The position numbers and the translations under genes are program-made. Shown one piece after another: positions 8,570 to 21,593 of a stretch of DNA of 64,000 nucleotides. The notes under the pieces are model-generated. The model was not told the DNA's origin. It worked only from the letters and a program-made list of their open reading frames with translations, and made no database searches. How positions within the stretch are numbered: the first letter of the stretch is position 1; every line of letters starts with the position of its first letter. Location of the stretch: contig CACMQB010000004.1 of NCBI GenBank assembly GCA_902615745.1, positions 1 through 64,000 on the forward strand, in the 5' to 3' direction. This DNA comes from an uncultured Alphaproteobacteria bacterium. Its GTDB lineage: Bacteria; Pseudomonadota; Alphaproteobacteria; HIMB59; GCA-002718135.

Positions 8570-9254
8570 ATGACGAAGATAGCATTAGTTGACGACGAGC
8601 AGTCGATTCTCACATCAGTATCTCTTTCTCTGCAAAGTGAAGGATTTACAGTAGATACATTTCTCAATGGAGTTGAAGCATTAGAGGCTCTTGAAAGCAA
8701 ATCTTATGATTTGGGACTGTTTGATATTAAGATGCCAAAAATGGATGGAAATGAACTTCTTTCAAAAGTACGTTCGAGCAAGATTGAAAATCTAAAAGAT
8801 CTTCCGATTATCTTTTTAACGTCAAAAGATCATGAACAAGATGAGATAATTGGATTAAGAATGGGAGCTTCAGATTATATAAAAAAACCTTTTTCACAAA
8901 AATTATTAAATGAGCGCATAAGAACAGTGCTAAGAATTCATAACAATAGAAATGAAGAACAAAAAGATAATAATATAAAAAAACAAAATTTTATAAAAGG
9001 TGATTTGATACTAGATGAAAATAAACAATTATGTTTTTGGAAAGGTATAGAAATTGAACTTACAGTTGCAGAGTTTAATTTAATTAAATCTCTTGCTCAG
9101 TATCCTGGGGTAGTAAAAGATAGAAATCAATTAATGGACGCAATGTATGGTGATTCAATATATGTTGATGACAGGACTATTGATAGCCATATAAAGAGAT
9201 TAAGAAAAAAATTCAGATCTTATGATAATTCTTTTGATCAAATAAGAACAAGAT

Positions 9255-9283
<29 letters not shown>
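8570..9283 (+). CDS. chvI: Response regulator ChvI (OmpR family)
   Basis: 237 residues. The N-terminal receiver domain has the acidic pair D8/D9 (LVDDEQ), phospho-acceptor D52 in FDIKMPKMDG, the switch threonine in FLTSKD and the lysine in KKPFS. The C-terminal half is an OmpR-type winged helix ending in the wing segment RTRYGSGYSW. The FDIKMPRMDG-type motif, FLTSKD and KPFSQ(R/K)LL are characteristic of ChvI. ChvI/ChvG is an alphaproteobacterial system sensing envelope stress or acidity. It is followed by an overlapping chvG. A weak promoter (TTGAAC, 17-base spacer, TATTAA at 8530-8558) would give a very short leader. Confidence 0.9.
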
Positions 9284-12277
<2,994 letters not shown>

Positions 12278-12285
12278 GAGTTAAT

Positions 12286-13455
12286 ATGAAAAGATCTTAT
12301 TTATTTACTAGTGAATCAGTTTCTGAAGGGCATCCAGATAAAGTTTGTGATAGAATTTCAGATATGGTTGTTGATACTTATCTATCATCTGGTGACCCAC
12401 AAACACGTGTAGCTTGTGAGACTTTGACTACTACTAATAAAGTAGTTCTAGCAGGAGAAGTAAGGGGCCCATCAGTTTCTAAAGATCAGATTATATCTCA
12501 AGTGAGAGATTGTATTAAAGATATTGGTTATGAACAAGATGGCTTTCATTGGCAGAATTGTGATATTGAAAGTTTTCTTCATGAGCAATCGGCAGATATT
12601 GCTATGGGTGTTGATTCTGGAAGCAATAAAGATGAGGGCGCAGGTGATCAAGGCATCATGTTTGGTTATGCTTGTAAGGACACTGAATCATTAATGCCAG
12701 CCCCGATACATTATTCTCACCAAATTTTATATAAAATGGCTCAAGCTCGTAAAGATGGATCTGCATCTGGTCTAGAACCTGATTCAAAAAGCCAAGTTAC
12801 AATGCTTTATGAAAATGGAAAACCAAGCAAAGTTACATCCTTAGTAATTTCTTCACAACATAAGGAAGGTTTATCTCCTGAGGACGTAAAAGAAATTGTT
12901 AAACCTTATGTATATGAGTGTATACCTAATAACTTGTTAGAAGGTCTTAAAGATGAAGAATTCTATGTCAATCCTACAGGAAACTTTGTAATTGGAGGTC
13001 CTGATGGTGACTCTGGTCTAACAGGTAGAAAAATAATTGTTGATACATATGGTGGAGCAGCACCCCACGGTGGAGGGGCATTTTCTGGAAAAGATCCATC
13101 TAAAGTTGATAGATCCGCAGCATATGCAGCTAGGTACTTAGCAAAAAATGTTGTTGCAGCTGATCTTGCTGATGAGTGTACTATACAGTTATCTTATGCA
13201 ATAGGTGTATCAAAACCTTTATCAGTATATGTTAATACTAATGGAACAAACAAAGTCGATGAACAGAAAATTGAAAAATCTGTGCAAGATTTATTTGATC
13301 TTAGTCCAAGAGGAATAAGAGAACATTTAAAACTAACAAATGCAATTTATGTTCCAACTTCTGCTTACGGTCATTTTGGTAGAGAGCCAAGTGACATGGG
13401 CCATTTTACTTGGGAAAAAACAGATTTAGTTGAATCTTTAAAAGATATTACATAA
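12286..13455 (+). CDS. metK: S-adenosylmethionine synthetase (methionine adenosyltransferase)
   Basis: 389 residues, normal length. Makes SAM from methionine and ATP. Signature segments: [20 protein letters not shown] at the N-terminus (catalytic His and metal ligand), [12 protein letters not shown], and the phosphate-binding loop [19 protein letters not shown]. The ATG has a good ribosome binding site, TTAGGAG, eight bases upstream. The spacer after ahcY is too short for a SAM or SAH riboswitch, so control would be from the shared upstream promoter. Confidence 0.98.
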   Translation: MKRSYLFTSESVSEGHPDKVCDRISDMVVDTYLSSGDPQTRVACETLTTTNKVVLAGEVRGPSVSKDQIISQVRDCIKDIGYEQDGFHWQNCDIESFLHEQSADIAMGVDSGSNKDEGAGDQGIMFGYACKDTESLMPAPIHYSHQILYKMAQARKDGSASGLEPDSKSQVTMLYENGKPSKVTSLVISSQHKEGLSPEDVKEIVKPYVYECIPNNLLEGLKDEEFYVNPTGNFVIGGPDGDSGLTGRKIIVDTYGGAAPHGGGAFSGKDPSKVDRSAAYAARYLAKNVVAADLADECTIQLSYAIGVSKPLSVYVNTNGTNKVDEQKIEKSVQDLFDLSPRGIREHLKLTNAIYVPTSAYGHFGREPSDMGHFTWEKTDLVESLKDIT

Positions 13456-13461
13456 CAAAAT

Positions 13462-13908
13462 TTGCACAAATTAAGTAATAAAATTTTAGATCTTCATGAA
13501 CTTGAAAAATTAGCCAGTAATTTATGTAAAGACATATGTGTTGGAGATACTTACCTATTTCAAGGTGAACTAGGTGCTGGTAAAACAACACTTGTAAAAT
13601 TATTAATTAATAATCTTTATTTATTAAATAATTTATCCAAACCAGCTTCAATTGCTAGCCCAACATTTCCTATTTTAATTACTTATGATTTAAATTCATC
13701 TCAAATATATCATTATGATCTTTATAGAATTAAAAATTTAAAAGAATTAGAGGAATTAGATTTTTTCGAAAATCTAAATAATAATATTACATTTATTGAA
13801 TGGCCTGAAATGTTAATTAGTTTGCCACTAAATAAAAAATATTACTTAATAAATTTAGATATTATTTCAGAAACTAAAAGAAAAATTAATATTAGTTTTA
13901 ATCAATAG
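13462..13908 (+). CDS. tsaE: tRNA threonylcarbamoyladenosine biosynthesis ATPase TsaE
   Basis: 148 residues. The P-loop GELGAGKTTL is near residue 36, followed by the SPTFPI segment, the YHYDLYRIK motif and IEWPE, all typical of TsaE (YjeE). The protein works with TsaB and TsaD to make t6A37 in ANN-decoding tRNAs. The predicted start is TTG at 13462, six bases after the metK stop; no nearer ATG preserves the N-terminal helix. It is followed by amgK, as in other alphaproteobacteria. Confidence 0.93.
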   Translation: MHKLSNKILDLHELEKLASNLCKDICVGDTYLFQGELGAGKTTLVKLLINNLYLLNNLSKPASIASPTFPILITYDLNSSQIYHYDLYRIKNLKELEELDFFENLNNNITFIEWPEMLISLPLNKKYYLINLDIISETKRKINISFNQ

Positions 13909-13912
13909 TATT

Positions 13913-14830
13913 ATGAATTCTGATCATAAAGATTTAGAAAAAATTGAGGATGGATTATCTAAAAAACTAATTTATAGAAAAACAGAAAAAGAGAATACTA
14001 AAATAATAATTGATTTTTCTAAAGATAAACAAGAGTTTAAAAATTTCCTTGATGTTTATGAAATATTATTAAAAGTCAACATATCGATTCCTAAGATATA
14101 TGAAGTTAATCAACAACAATATAAAATATATATGCAAGATTTTGGATATGATAAATTTAACAAAATATATAATGAAGATAATCTTTACAAACTTTTAAAA
14201 CTTGCTGTAGATAATATAATTATTATTCAAAATGAAACAAAATTAAAAAATTTAAAAAATTTAAAAGAATACACCTTTGATGATTTAAAAATTGAACTTA
14301 AAGAGTTTGTTACTTATTATATTCCTAAAAACAATAATTCAGATTTTCCAACTTCAAAATTTTATGAATTATGGGAAAGTATGTTTTATTCTCAAAATTA
14401 TAGTATGAAAAATTTTGCTCACAAAGACTTTGAATTTGTTAATTTGTTTTTTCTAAAAAATTATGAATCACATTTACAATGTGGAATTATTGATTTTCAA
14501 AGTGCTTTTATAGGGTTTACAGGATGGGACCTTCTATCATTATTAGAAAATCCAAGAATTGATTTTACAAGAGATTACAATGATAAATTAATTAAATATT
14601 TCTATGATAACACTTCAATTATTGAAAATCTCAAAACCTTTCGTGAACAATATTACGTTTTAAGTTTAGCTCGACAGACCCGATTACTTGGTAGATGGAG
14701 AAAATTACTTAGTTTAAATAATGATAATCAATATTTAGATTATTTAAAAATAACTAAATCTAGAACAGCAGTAACGTTGAATAATATTAAAAATCATGAA
14801 CTAAGATCGATTTATGAAAAATATTTATAA
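13913..14830 (+). CDS. amgK: Anomeric MurNAc/GlcNAc kinase (AmgK-like aminoglycoside phosphotransferase fold)
   Basis: 305 residues with the aminoglycoside-phosphotransferase fold. The Brenner motif is HKDFEFVN (H-x-D-x4-N), followed by GIIDFQSAFIG (metal-binding DFQ) and WDLLSLLENPRIDF, a segment typical of AmgK. Known AmgK proteins phosphorylate the anomeric carbon of N-acetylmuramic acid in peptidoglycan recycling. The next gene is a MurU-like nucleotidyltransferase, which uses that product. The gene lies 4 bases after tsaE and 3 bases before murU. The N-terminal lobe is AT-rich and divergent, so the fold is certain but the substrate is inferred from context. Confidence 0.85.
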   Translation: MNSDHKDLEKIEDGLSKKLIYRKTEKENTKIIIDFSKDKQEFKNFLDVYEILLKVNISIPKIYEVNQQQYKIYMQDFGYDKFNKIYNEDNLYKLLKLAVDNIIIIQNETKLKNLKNLKEYTFDDLKIELKEFVTYYIPKNNNSDFPTSKFYELWESMFYSQNYSMKNFAHKDFEFVNLFFLKNYESHLQCGIIDFQSAFIGFTGWDLLSLLENPRIDFTRDYNDKLIKYFYDNTSIIENLKTFREQYYVLSLARQTRLLGRWRKLLSLNNDNQYLDYLKITKSRTAVTLNNIKNHELRSIYEKYL

Positions 14831-14833
14831 TTT

Positions 14834-15514
14834 ATGAAAAATTTTACGTTAATGATTTTATGTGCAGGTTTTGGATCAAGAATGCTGAATTTAACACGTA
14901 GAACACCAAAACCTCTGTTAAAATATAAAAATAAAATATTATTAAAAAATACAATTGATTTCTTTACCAATATTGGATGTGATGAAATCTTAATAAATAC
15001 ACACTATTTACATAATAAACTTAAAAAGTATTTGGATAAAAATTTTAAAAAATATCCCATTCAGATTATCTATGAAAAAAAAATACTTGGTACAGGTGGA
15101 GGAGTAAAAAATATTTTCAATTATACAAATAGCAAAAAAATATGTGTTGTTAACTCTGATATTTTTTGGACTAAAAAAAATAAATCACATATCAAATATT
15201 TTCTTAGCAATTATCAAAACGTTTCTCATTGTAAAATGTTGTTGTCTAAAGATATTAATTTTTTAGGTTTAAAAAAAGAAAATGGAGACTTTAATTTAAA
15301 AAGAAATGTAGTCACAAATTGGAAAAGTAGAGATGAGAAATTGTATTATTCCGGTCTTCAAATTGTATCTAAAAATATCTTTAATAATAGAAAAAAAATA
15401 TTCCCTATGAATGAAATTTGGACAAAACTAATTAAAAAAAATCAAATAAAAGGCTATGTAATTCCTTCCAAAATTAGACATATTGGGGATAAAAAATCAA
15501 TTTTAGAAAATTAG
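14834..15514 (+). CDS. murU: N-acetylmuramate 1-phosphate uridylyltransferase (MurU-like)
   Basis: 226 residues, a Rossmann-like nucleotidyltransferase. The nucleotide-binding segment is LCAGFGSRM (variant of LAGGxGxRM), followed by TPKPLLKYKNK, the LGTGGGVKN loop and the metal-binding VNSDIFW. Together with AmgK it would convert MurNAc-1-phosphate to UDP-MurNAc, bypassing de novo synthesis and the fosfomycin target MurA. It is slightly divergent from the usual LAAG start motif, with Cys replacing the second residue. In many relatives addB-addA follow; here trxA follows after 46 bases. Confidence 0.82.
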   Translation: MKNFTLMILCAGFGSRMLNLTRRTPKPLLKYKNKILLKNTIDFFTNIGCDEILINTHYLHNKLKKYLDKNFKKYPIQIIYEKKILGTGGGVKNIFNYTNSKKICVVNSDIFWTKKNKSHIKYFLSNYQNVSHCKMLLSKDINFLGLKKENGDFNLKRNVVTNWKSRDEKLYYSGLQIVSKNIFNNRKKIFPMNEIWTKLIKKNQIKGYVIPSKIRHIGDKKSILEN

Positions 15515-15560
15515 ACTTAATTTAGCTTGATTAAAGAAAAATATTTCTTACATATCTTTT

Positions 15561-15884
15561 ATGTCTACTAAAGCTACAAACGACCAAACTTTTGAAAATG
15601 ATATATCCTCAAATGAATTACCTGTTGTAGTTGATTTTGGAGCTGAATGGTGCGGTCCTTGTAAAGTGCTTGATCCAATTTTAGAAGAAATTGCTGAAGA
15701 GAACAAAGACAAAGTAAAAATATATAAAATGAATATTGACGAGAATCCCATGACCCCTCAGAAATACGGTATAAGAGGAATTCCAACAATAATGATATTT
15801 AAAAAAGGTGAGTTAATTGATACTAAAGTTGGCAGCCTTCCAAAAACAGCTTTAGAAAACTGGATACAATCCAATTTAGAGTAA
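15561..15884 (+). CDS. trxA: Thioredoxin
   Basis: 107 residues, full length, with active site WCGPCK, the preceding VVDFGAEW strand, the cis-proline region GIRGIPTIMIF and the terminal helix. Cytoplasmic disulfide reductant for ribonucleotide reductase and other enzymes. ATG at 15561. The 3' end overlaps the convergent folC by nine bases. Its place between murU and folC matches the alphaproteobacterial order apart from the missing addAB genes. Confidence 0.97.
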   Translation: MSTKATNDQTFENDISSNELPVVVDFGAEWCGPCKVLDPILEEIAEENKDKVKIYKMNIDENPMTPQKYGIRGIPTIMIFKKGELIDTKVGSLPKTALENWIQSNLE

Positions 15885-17135
15885 TCTTCTTCTAATTTTT
15901 CCTATCAAATACAAAGAACCAGTGATTAAATATATTTTTTCTTGATTAGATCTAAAATATTTTAAAGCATCATTTATATTATTTACTTGATCGCATTTAA
16001 TAGAATGTAGATCACACATTTCATTTATTTGTTTAGTTTTAAATGAATTTTTCTCATCTGGAATTTTTATTGCTAAAACTTTTGATACTCTTTTTTTTAT
16101 TTTATTCAAAAATAAACTCGCTTTCTTATTATTTAACATTCCAAATAAGACTATTGGTTTTATTTTTTTAGTTTTTAAAAATTCGTTTAGTTTTTCAGCT
16201 CCATCAATATTATGTGATCCATCAAGAATTATTTTTTTATTTTTATAATTAATAATTTCTAATCTGCCTGGCCATACGGTTTTTTTTATCGCTATATTTA
16301 TTTCTTTTGTATTTAATCTATAACCCATATTTTTCATAATTTTTGCAAAATAGATAGATATTGATGCGTTTTCTTCCTGATATTTTCCGTTCAATGAAGG
16401 TTGATTATAGAAATATTTTTTTCCATCTATTTTTATCTCAAACTTATTTTTTAATGATTTTATGACTCGAAATTCTTTTCCATAAAAATATTTATTTTCA
16501 AATTTATTCAATTTTTTTTTAATGTGATCTTTCAATTCTTTTTTCTGTTTACCAACTAATACAAATTCACAATTCTTGATAATACCTAATTTTTCATTAG
16601 CAATTTTCTTAAGCGTTTTTCCTAGAAATTCCTCATGATCAAAACTAATTGGTGTTAAAATACTACAAATTTTTTTTGGTATTATGTTAGTTGCATCTAA
16701 TCTACCACCTAATCCTGTTTCTAAGATAAGAAAGTCTGATTTAGATTGTTGAAATAGTAAAAAAGCTGCTGCTGTTGTAATTTCAAAAAAAGTTATAGGT
16801 TTTTTATTATTAATTTCTTTTACAAATTTTAAAGTTTCATAAAGTTTCTTTGTGCTTACTTCTTTATTATTTAGAATTATTCTTTCATTAAATCTAGATA
16901 AATGAGGTGAGATATATGCATCACATTTATACCCATTTTTCACTAAAATATTTCTTATAAAACTTTGTACTGAACCTTTCCCATTTGTTCCTGCAATATG
17001 AATAGTTTTTGGTAGATGATTTTGAGGATCGCCTAATTTTTGTAATAATAATTTTAATCTATCTAAAGATAGGTCAATATATTTAGGGTGAAGTTTGACA
17101 AGTTCATCTAATAACTTTTCTGTTTTAGATTTCAC
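15876..17135 (-). CDS. folC: Bifunctional folylpolyglutamate synthase / dihydrofolate synthase
   Basis: 419 residues of the Mur-ligase family. The ATP-binding segment HIAGTNGKGSVQSFIRN is near the N-terminus; the segment ETGLGGRLDATN follows, then the SFDHEEFLGKTL region, and the C-terminal domain contains ILDGSHNIDGAEKL. It adds glutamate to dihydropteroate and then to folates. Last gene of the long minus-strand run, 3 bases after accD. Confidence 0.96.
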   Translation of the reverse strand: MKSKTEKLLDELVKLHPKYIDLSLDRLKLLLQKLGDPQNHLPKTIHIAGTNGKGSVQSFIRNILVKNGYKCDAYISPHLSRFNERIILNNKEVSTKKLYETLKFVKEINNKKPITFFEITTAAAFLLFQQSKSDFLILETGLGGRLDATNIIPKKICSILTPISFDHEEFLGKTLKKIANEKLGIIKNCEFVLVGKQKKELKDHIKKKLNKFENKYFYGKEFRVIKSLKNKFEIKIDGKKYFYNQPSLNGKYQEENASISIYFAKIMKNMGYRLNTKEINIAIKKTVWPGRLEIINYKNKKIILDGSHNIDGAEKLNEFLKTKKIKPIVLFGMLNNKKASLFLNKIKKRVSKVLAIKIPDEKNSFKTKQINEMCDLHSIKCDQVNNINDALKYFRSNQEKIYLITGSLYLIGKIRRRLL

Positions 17136-17138
17136 TTA

Positions 17139-17981
17139 TTAACTTATATGATCTAATACTTTGTATAATGTTTCTTTGAGGTTTTTCCTGTGTGAAACAA
17201 TATCTACCATTCCATGATCTTTTAAATATTCAGCTTTTTGAAAATCTATTGGTAATTCTTCTCTAATAGTGTCTTGTATAACTCTCTTACCCGCAAAACC
17301 AATCGTAGCACCTTGTTCTGCTATTGTTATATCACCTAACATTGCAAAGGAAGCTGTGACTCCACCAGTAGTAGGTTCAGTTAAAATTACAATATAAGGT
17401 ATATTGTTTTCATTTAATAAATCAACAGCTGCAATTGTTCTAGGCATTTGCATTAAGCTTACAATTCCTTCCTGCATTCTTGCTCCACCAGATGAGGTAA
17501 CAATTACATAAGGTATTTTGTTTTCTATAGCAATTTTAGCTCCTTTAACTATTGCTCCTCCAACTGCTCTACCCATAGAACCACCCATGAATTCAAAATT
17601 CATTAGCCCTGAAATAATTTCTTTATCTTTAATCTTTCCTTTAATAAGTATGAAAGCATCATCTCTATTTGTTTTTTTTCGATATTCCTTTAATCTATCT
17701 TTATATTTTTTTTTATCTGTGAATTTTAGTGGATCATCAGAAATTTTATCAGGACTAATTTCACTATAGTTTCCATACTCAAAAAATAATTTTATTCTGT
17801 CTTCAGCAGACATTCTAAAATGATAATTACAATTTACACAAACATATAAATTTTCTTTTAAATCTTTGTGATGAATCATATTTCCACATGATACACAATT
17901 ACTCCATAATTTTTCTGGAACACTTTTTCTTTTTACTAGCGAGGATAATTTAGGTTTTACAAAATTTGTTAGCCAATTCAT
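17139..17981 (-). CDS. accD: Acetyl-CoA carboxylase carboxyltransferase subunit beta
   Basis: 280 residues. An N-terminal zinc ribbon with two CxxC pairs (CVSCG and CVNCN) precedes the crotonase-like carboxyltransferase domain, with GGSMGRAVGGAI, SSGGARMQEG and TEPTTGGVTASFAMLGD. It pairs with AccA to transfer carboxyl from biotin to acetyl-CoA, the first step of fatty acid synthesis. It overlaps the trpA stop by four bases; the trpA-accD-folC order is standard for alphaproteobacteria. Confidence 0.97.
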   Translation of the reverse strand: MNWLTNFVKPKLSSLVKRKSVPEKLWSNCVSCGNMIHHKDLKENLYVCVNCNYHFRMSAEDRIKLFFEYGNYSEISPDKISDDPLKFTDKKKYKDRLKEYRKKTNRDDAFILIKGKIKDKEIISGLMNFEFMGGSMGRAVGGAIVKGAKIAIENKIPYVIVTSSGGARMQEGIVSLMQMPRTIAAVDLLNENNIPYIVILTEPTTGGVTASFAMLGDITIAEQGATIGFAGKRVIQDTIREELPIDFQKAEYLKDHGMVDIVSHRKNLKETLYKVLDHIS

Positions 17982-18772
17982 ACTCTAGTTCCATTTTTCA
18001 AATCTTTCGAAAATTTATCAATTTCTGATAACATTTTTTCTTTATTAGTTAAATTTTCTTCAATAATTTTGATTATACTTGAGCCAACAACTGCACCATC
18101 AGCTATTTTACATATATTATTTACATCAGTTGAATTTTTAATACCAAATCCAGGGATAACTGGTAAGTTTGTGTATTTTTTAATAAAAGCCACTGATTTT
18201 TCAAGATCACTAAGATCAGCAGATTTTTGTCCAGTAATTCCCATAACACTAACATAATATAAAAAACCACTAGCATTGTTTAATATCAATTTTAGTCTTT
18301 TTTCATTAGTTGTGGGAGTGATTAATCTTATTAGATCAATCTGGTTATTTTTCAGTTCATTGATCAAATCTTCATCTTCTTCAGGTTGGAGATCAACAAC
18401 AATTAAACCATCAACACCATTTTCTTTGCATCTTTTTACAAACTTCTTAATTCCAAAATATAGAATTAAATTATAGTAACCCATTAAAATAATAGGTAGA
18501 TTATTTTTTATTTTCTTTGCCTCGGCAGCTAAAGAGAAAATATTTTCTAAATCAATTCCTTTACTTATTGCTCTATTACTTGAAAGCTGTATTGTTGGAC
18601 CATCAGCCATTGGATCAGAAAAAGGCATTCCAATTTCCATAATATCAGCTCCATTTTTAATAATTATCTTAATAATTTCTAAACTAGTATCGAAATCAGG
18701 GTCACCTCCAGTAACAAATGTTACTAGTTTTTTTTCATTGTTTTTAAATGCATGACTAATTAAATTAGTCAT
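17978..18772 (-). CDS. trpA: Tryptophan synthase alpha chain
   Basis: 264 residues, a TIM barrel. Catalytic glutamate is in DIMEIGMPFSDPMADGPTIQ, and GFGIKNSTDV forms the phosphate-binding loop. It cleaves indole-3-glycerol phosphate and channels indole to TrpB. It starts directly at the trpB stop and overlaps accD by four bases. Only trpF, trpB and trpA occur here; trpE, trpG, trpD and trpC are not in the window. Confidence 0.97.
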   Translation of the reverse strand: MTNLISHAFKNNEKKLVTFVTGGDPDFDTSLEIIKIIIKNGADIMEIGMPFSDPMADGPTIQLSSNRAISKGIDLENIFSLAAEAKKIKNNLPIILMGYYNLILYFGIKKFVKRCKENGVDGLIVVDLQPEEDEDLINELKNNQIDLIRLITPTTNEKRLKLILNNASGFLYYVSVMGITGQKSADLSDLEKSVAFIKKYTNLPVIPGFGIKNSTDVNNICKIADGAVVGSSIIKIIEENLTNKEKMLSEIDKFSKDLKNGTRV

Positions 18773-19981
18773 TTAAATCTTTATTTTTAATTCTTCAGCT
18801 ATTGTAAAAATATCTTTGTCACCTCGACCACACATGTTCATAACAATAATTTTATCTTTACTATAGTTTTTTGCAATTTTCTTTAATACAGCTAATGCAT
18901 GAGCTGGTTCTAAAGCTGGAATTATTCCTTCTAACTTGCAACAATATTGGAAAGCTTCTAGAGCTTCTTTGTCAGTTGCAGACATGTATGTTACTCTTTT
19001 TTCTTCAAATAAAAATGAATGCTCTGGTCCAATACCAGGATAATCTAAACCAGCAGAAATAGAATGAGCTTCCTGAATTTGTCCAGTGTTTGATTGTAAT
19101 AAATAAGTCTTATTACCATGTAATACACCCGGTTTACCCCCAGTTAAACTTGCTGCATGTTTGTCAGTATTGATACCATGCCCCGCTGCTTCCACAGCAA
19201 TCATCTCAACATTTGAGTCATCTAAAAATTCATGAAAAAGTCCTAGTGCATTTGAACCACCACCAATACAAGCCATCAATAAATCTGGTGATTTTCCCTC
19301 AGCCTCTTCAAGTTGTTCTCGAACTTCTTTGCCTATTATAGACTGAAAATTTCTAACCATTGCAGGATAAGGATGAGGTCCTGCAGCAGTTCCTATAATG
19401 TAAAAAGTATCTTTAACATTTGTTACCCAATCTCTAAGAGCTTCATTCATTGCATCCTTTAGTGATTTTGAGCCAGTTGAAACAGATCGTATTTCTGCAC
19501 CAAGTAACTTCATTCTAAAAACGTTTGGTGATTGTCTTTCAATATCTTTTTCCCCCATATAAACAATACACGGCAAACCAAATAAAGCGCATACTGTTGC
19601 TGTAGCAACACCATGTTGTCCCGCTCCTGTTTCTGCTATGATTCTCGATTTACCCATTTTTTTTGCTAGTAATATTTGGCCCATACAATTATTAATTTTA
19701 TGAGCTCCGGTGTGATTTAGTTCATCTCTTTTGAAATAAATTTTAGCCCCTCCAAGGTCATTAGTAATTCTTTCGGCAAAAAATAAAGGGCTTGGTCTAC
19801 CAACATAAGTTTTTAAGTAATGATTAAATTCATTTAAAAAATTTTTATCGTTCATTATTTTTTCATATTCTTTTTCAACTTCAAGAATTAAAGGCATTAA
19901 GGTTTCAGATACATATCTACCACCAAACTGACCAAAATATCCTTTTTCATTTGGATAACTCTTATATGTATTTTTAAGCAT
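18773..19981 (-). CDS. trpB: Tryptophan synthase beta chain
   Basis: 402 residues, fold type II PLP enzyme of the TrpB1 class. PLP lysine in TGAHKINNC, the ammonium/serine-binding [10 protein letters not shown], and the phosphate loop GGGSNALG are all visible. The N-terminus [19 protein letters not shown] is diagnostic. It condenses indole with serine. Overlaps the trpF stop by eight bases. Confidence 0.98.
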   Translation of the reverse strand: MLKNTYKSYPNEKGYFGQFGGRYVSETLMPLILEVEKEYEKIMNDKNFLNEFNHYLKTYVGRPSPLFFAERITNDLGGAKIYFKRDELNHTGAHKINNCMGQILLAKKMGKSRIIAETGAGQHGVATATVCALFGLPCIVYMGEKDIERQSPNVFRMKLLGAEIRSVSTGSKSLKDAMNEALRDWVTNVKDTFYIIGTAAGPHPYPAMVRNFQSIIGKEVREQLEEAEGKSPDLLMACIGGGSNALGLFHEFLDDSNVEMIAVEAAGHGINTDKHAASLTGGKPGVLHGNKTYLLQSNTGQIQEAHSISAGLDYPGIGPEHSFLFEEKRVTYMSATDKEALEAFQYCCKLEGIIPALEPAHALAVLKKIAKNYSKDKIIVMNMCGRGDKDIFTIAEELKIKI

Positions 19982-20603
19982 CTTTTAATTTTCCAATAAA
20001 ATTATTTATAATGCCATTATCTTTAATGCCAAGTTCTTTTTCTACTCCAGAAGATAAATCTACCCCTAAAGGATTTATATCTTTGAGAATTTGTTTGATA
20101 TTATCAGTATTTATACCACCAGATAAAAACCATGGTTTTTTTGTCTCCAGATTTTTTAGTATATTCCAATCAAAACTTTTTGAATTTCCACCAGGTAATT
20201 CACCTTTCAAAGGTTTGTAATCAAACAAAAAATAATCAACACTTTCGTATTTATAAATTTTATTTAAATCATTTACATTACTTATTGAGATTGATTTAAT
20301 TATTTTTATATTCATTTTTTTTAAAGTTTTAATGTATTGCTCATCTTCAGAACCATGTAATTGCACAAATTTTAACTTTAAATTCTTTATCATTTCTTCT
20401 AATTCAACAATATTTTTATTTACAAAAACACCAACACCATTAATGTTCAAGTTTTGAGATATATTTTGGAGCATGCTCGCATTTTTAAATGATATATTTC
20501 TCGGACTTTTTTTATAAAAAATCATACCAAAAAAATTTACCCCGTTTCTTTCACAGCATAAAAGTGTATCTTCATTTTTTATTCCACAGATTTTAATAAT
20601 CAT
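19974..20603 (-). CDS. trpF: Phosphoribosylanthranilate isomerase
   Basis: 209 residues. N-terminal [12 protein letters not shown] carries the catalytic cysteine, and the later aspartate is in [11 protein letters not shown]-terminal [10 protein letters not shown] and GVDLSSGVE form the phosphate-binding loops. Catalyses the Amadori rearrangement in tryptophan synthesis. Three bases separate it from pyrF upstream. Confidence 0.96.
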   Translation of the reverse strand: MIIKICGIKNEDTLLCCERNGVNFFGMIFYKKSPRNISFKNASMLQNISQNLNINGVGVFVNKNIVELEEMIKNLKLKFVQLHGSEDEQYIKTLKKMNIKIIKSISISNVNDLNKIYKYESVDYFLFDYKPLKGELPGGNSKSFDWNILKNLETKKPWFLSGGINTDNIKQILKDINPLGVDLSSGVEKELGIKDNGIINNFIGKLKDA

Positions 20604-20606
20604 TTC

Positions 20607-21290
20607 TTATGATAGTGTTTTATTTAATTCTTTTAATACTTTTAGAGGATTTTTAGACTCTGTTATAGGTCTACCTATAACTAAAAAATTTGCACCTAAT
20701 TCAATTGCTTTTTTTGGAGTTTCTACTCTTTTTTGATCATCTCCTTTTATCTTGTTATCTATTCTTATTCCTGGTGTAACAATTATAAAATTTTTTCCAA
20801 TTTTTTTTCTAATATATTTTATTTCTTGTGGACTACACACAACACCATCTAATTTATTCTTTTTTGCTGCTTGAGAAAATTTCTTTACTAATTCTGAAAT
20901 ATTTTTTTGATTATAATATTTTTTTGTTTGATTACTATTTAAGCTTGTTAGAACTGAAACTCCTAAAATCTTTGTTTTTTTTTTATTTGAATTAGATATT
21001 AGCATCATTTCATCTCCGCCAGATATATGAATTGTTGTAAAAAGAGGTTTCATTTTAATTATGGCTTCTAAACCTTTCTCTACTGTGTTTGGTATATCGT
21101 GTAACTTTAAATCAAGAAATATTTTGGGACAAATTGAATAAATTTTATTATAACCATCTAATCCAAAATTATAAAAAAACTGGTAACCTATCTTAAAGGC
21201 AAAAACATCATTTTTTATAATCTCTACTAACTTTATTGTCTTACTTAAATTTTTGCTATCTAAAGCTACAATTATTTTTTTACACTTCAT
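20607..21290 (-). CDS. pyrF: Orotidine 5'-phosphate decarboxylase
   Basis: 227 residues. The charged catalytic network is in FLDLKLHDIPNTV (DxKxxDI), with VALDS at the N-terminus, VTPGIR late in the barrel and GANFLVIGRPIT near the phosphate site. Converts OMP to UMP. The start overlaps the ihfB end by eleven bases. The position between ihfB and trpF is typical for the class; the lapA gene often found here is absent. Confidence 0.96.
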   Translation of the reverse strand: MKCKKIIVALDSKNLSKTIKLVEIIKNDVFAFKIGYQFFYNFGLDGYNKIYSICPKIFLDLKLHDIPNTVEKGLEAIIKMKPLFTTIHISGGDEMMLISNSNKKKTKILGVSVLTSLNSNQTKKYYNQKNISELVKKFSQAAKKNKLDGVVCSPQEIKYIRKKIGKNFIIVTPGIRIDNKIKGDDQKRVETPKKAIELGANFLVIGRPITESKNPLKVLKELNKTLS

Positions 21291-21588
21291 CTTTTATATT
21301 AGACTCAGCAACACTATTTATTTTTTTGTGTAATATTTTTCCTATTTTAAAATGTAATTTATATGATTGATCTTTGAATATTTTTTCATTTGTCTTTGGA
21401 TTTCTCACTTCTTTGGCTTTATTTATTTTTCTAGTTATTGTACCAAATCCTCTAAGTTCAATGTTTTTACCATTTTTTAATGAATGTGATAATTTCTTAA
21501 TAAAAATATTAAATAATACATCAATGTCTTCTGCACTTAAGTTACTATGTTTTTTGTGTAACTCTTCAAGAATTTGAGATTTTAACAT
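21280..21588 (-). CDS. ihfB: Integration host factor subunit beta (HU/IHF family)
   Basis: 102 residues. The DNA-binding arm region ELRGFGTITRKINKAKEVRNPKTNEKI is followed by LHFKIGKILHKKI, matching IhfB as distinguished from HU by the RGFG turn and by its location directly after rpsA. It bends DNA as a heterodimer with IhfA. The N-terminal helices are rich in Lys and Ser. The stop overlaps pyrF. Confidence 0.9.
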   Translation of the reverse strand: MLKSQILEELHKKHSNLSAEDIDVLFNIFIKKLSHSLKNGKNIELRGFGTITRKINKAKEVRNPKTNEKIFKDQSYKLHFKIGKILHKKINSVAESNIKDEV

Positions 21589-21593
21589 TAATG

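Noticed and set aside
12278-12285. Possible SAM or SAH riboswitch for metK or ahcY
   Set aside because: The ahcY-metK spacer is 8 bases and ahcY overlaps chvG, so there is no leader to hold an aptamer.
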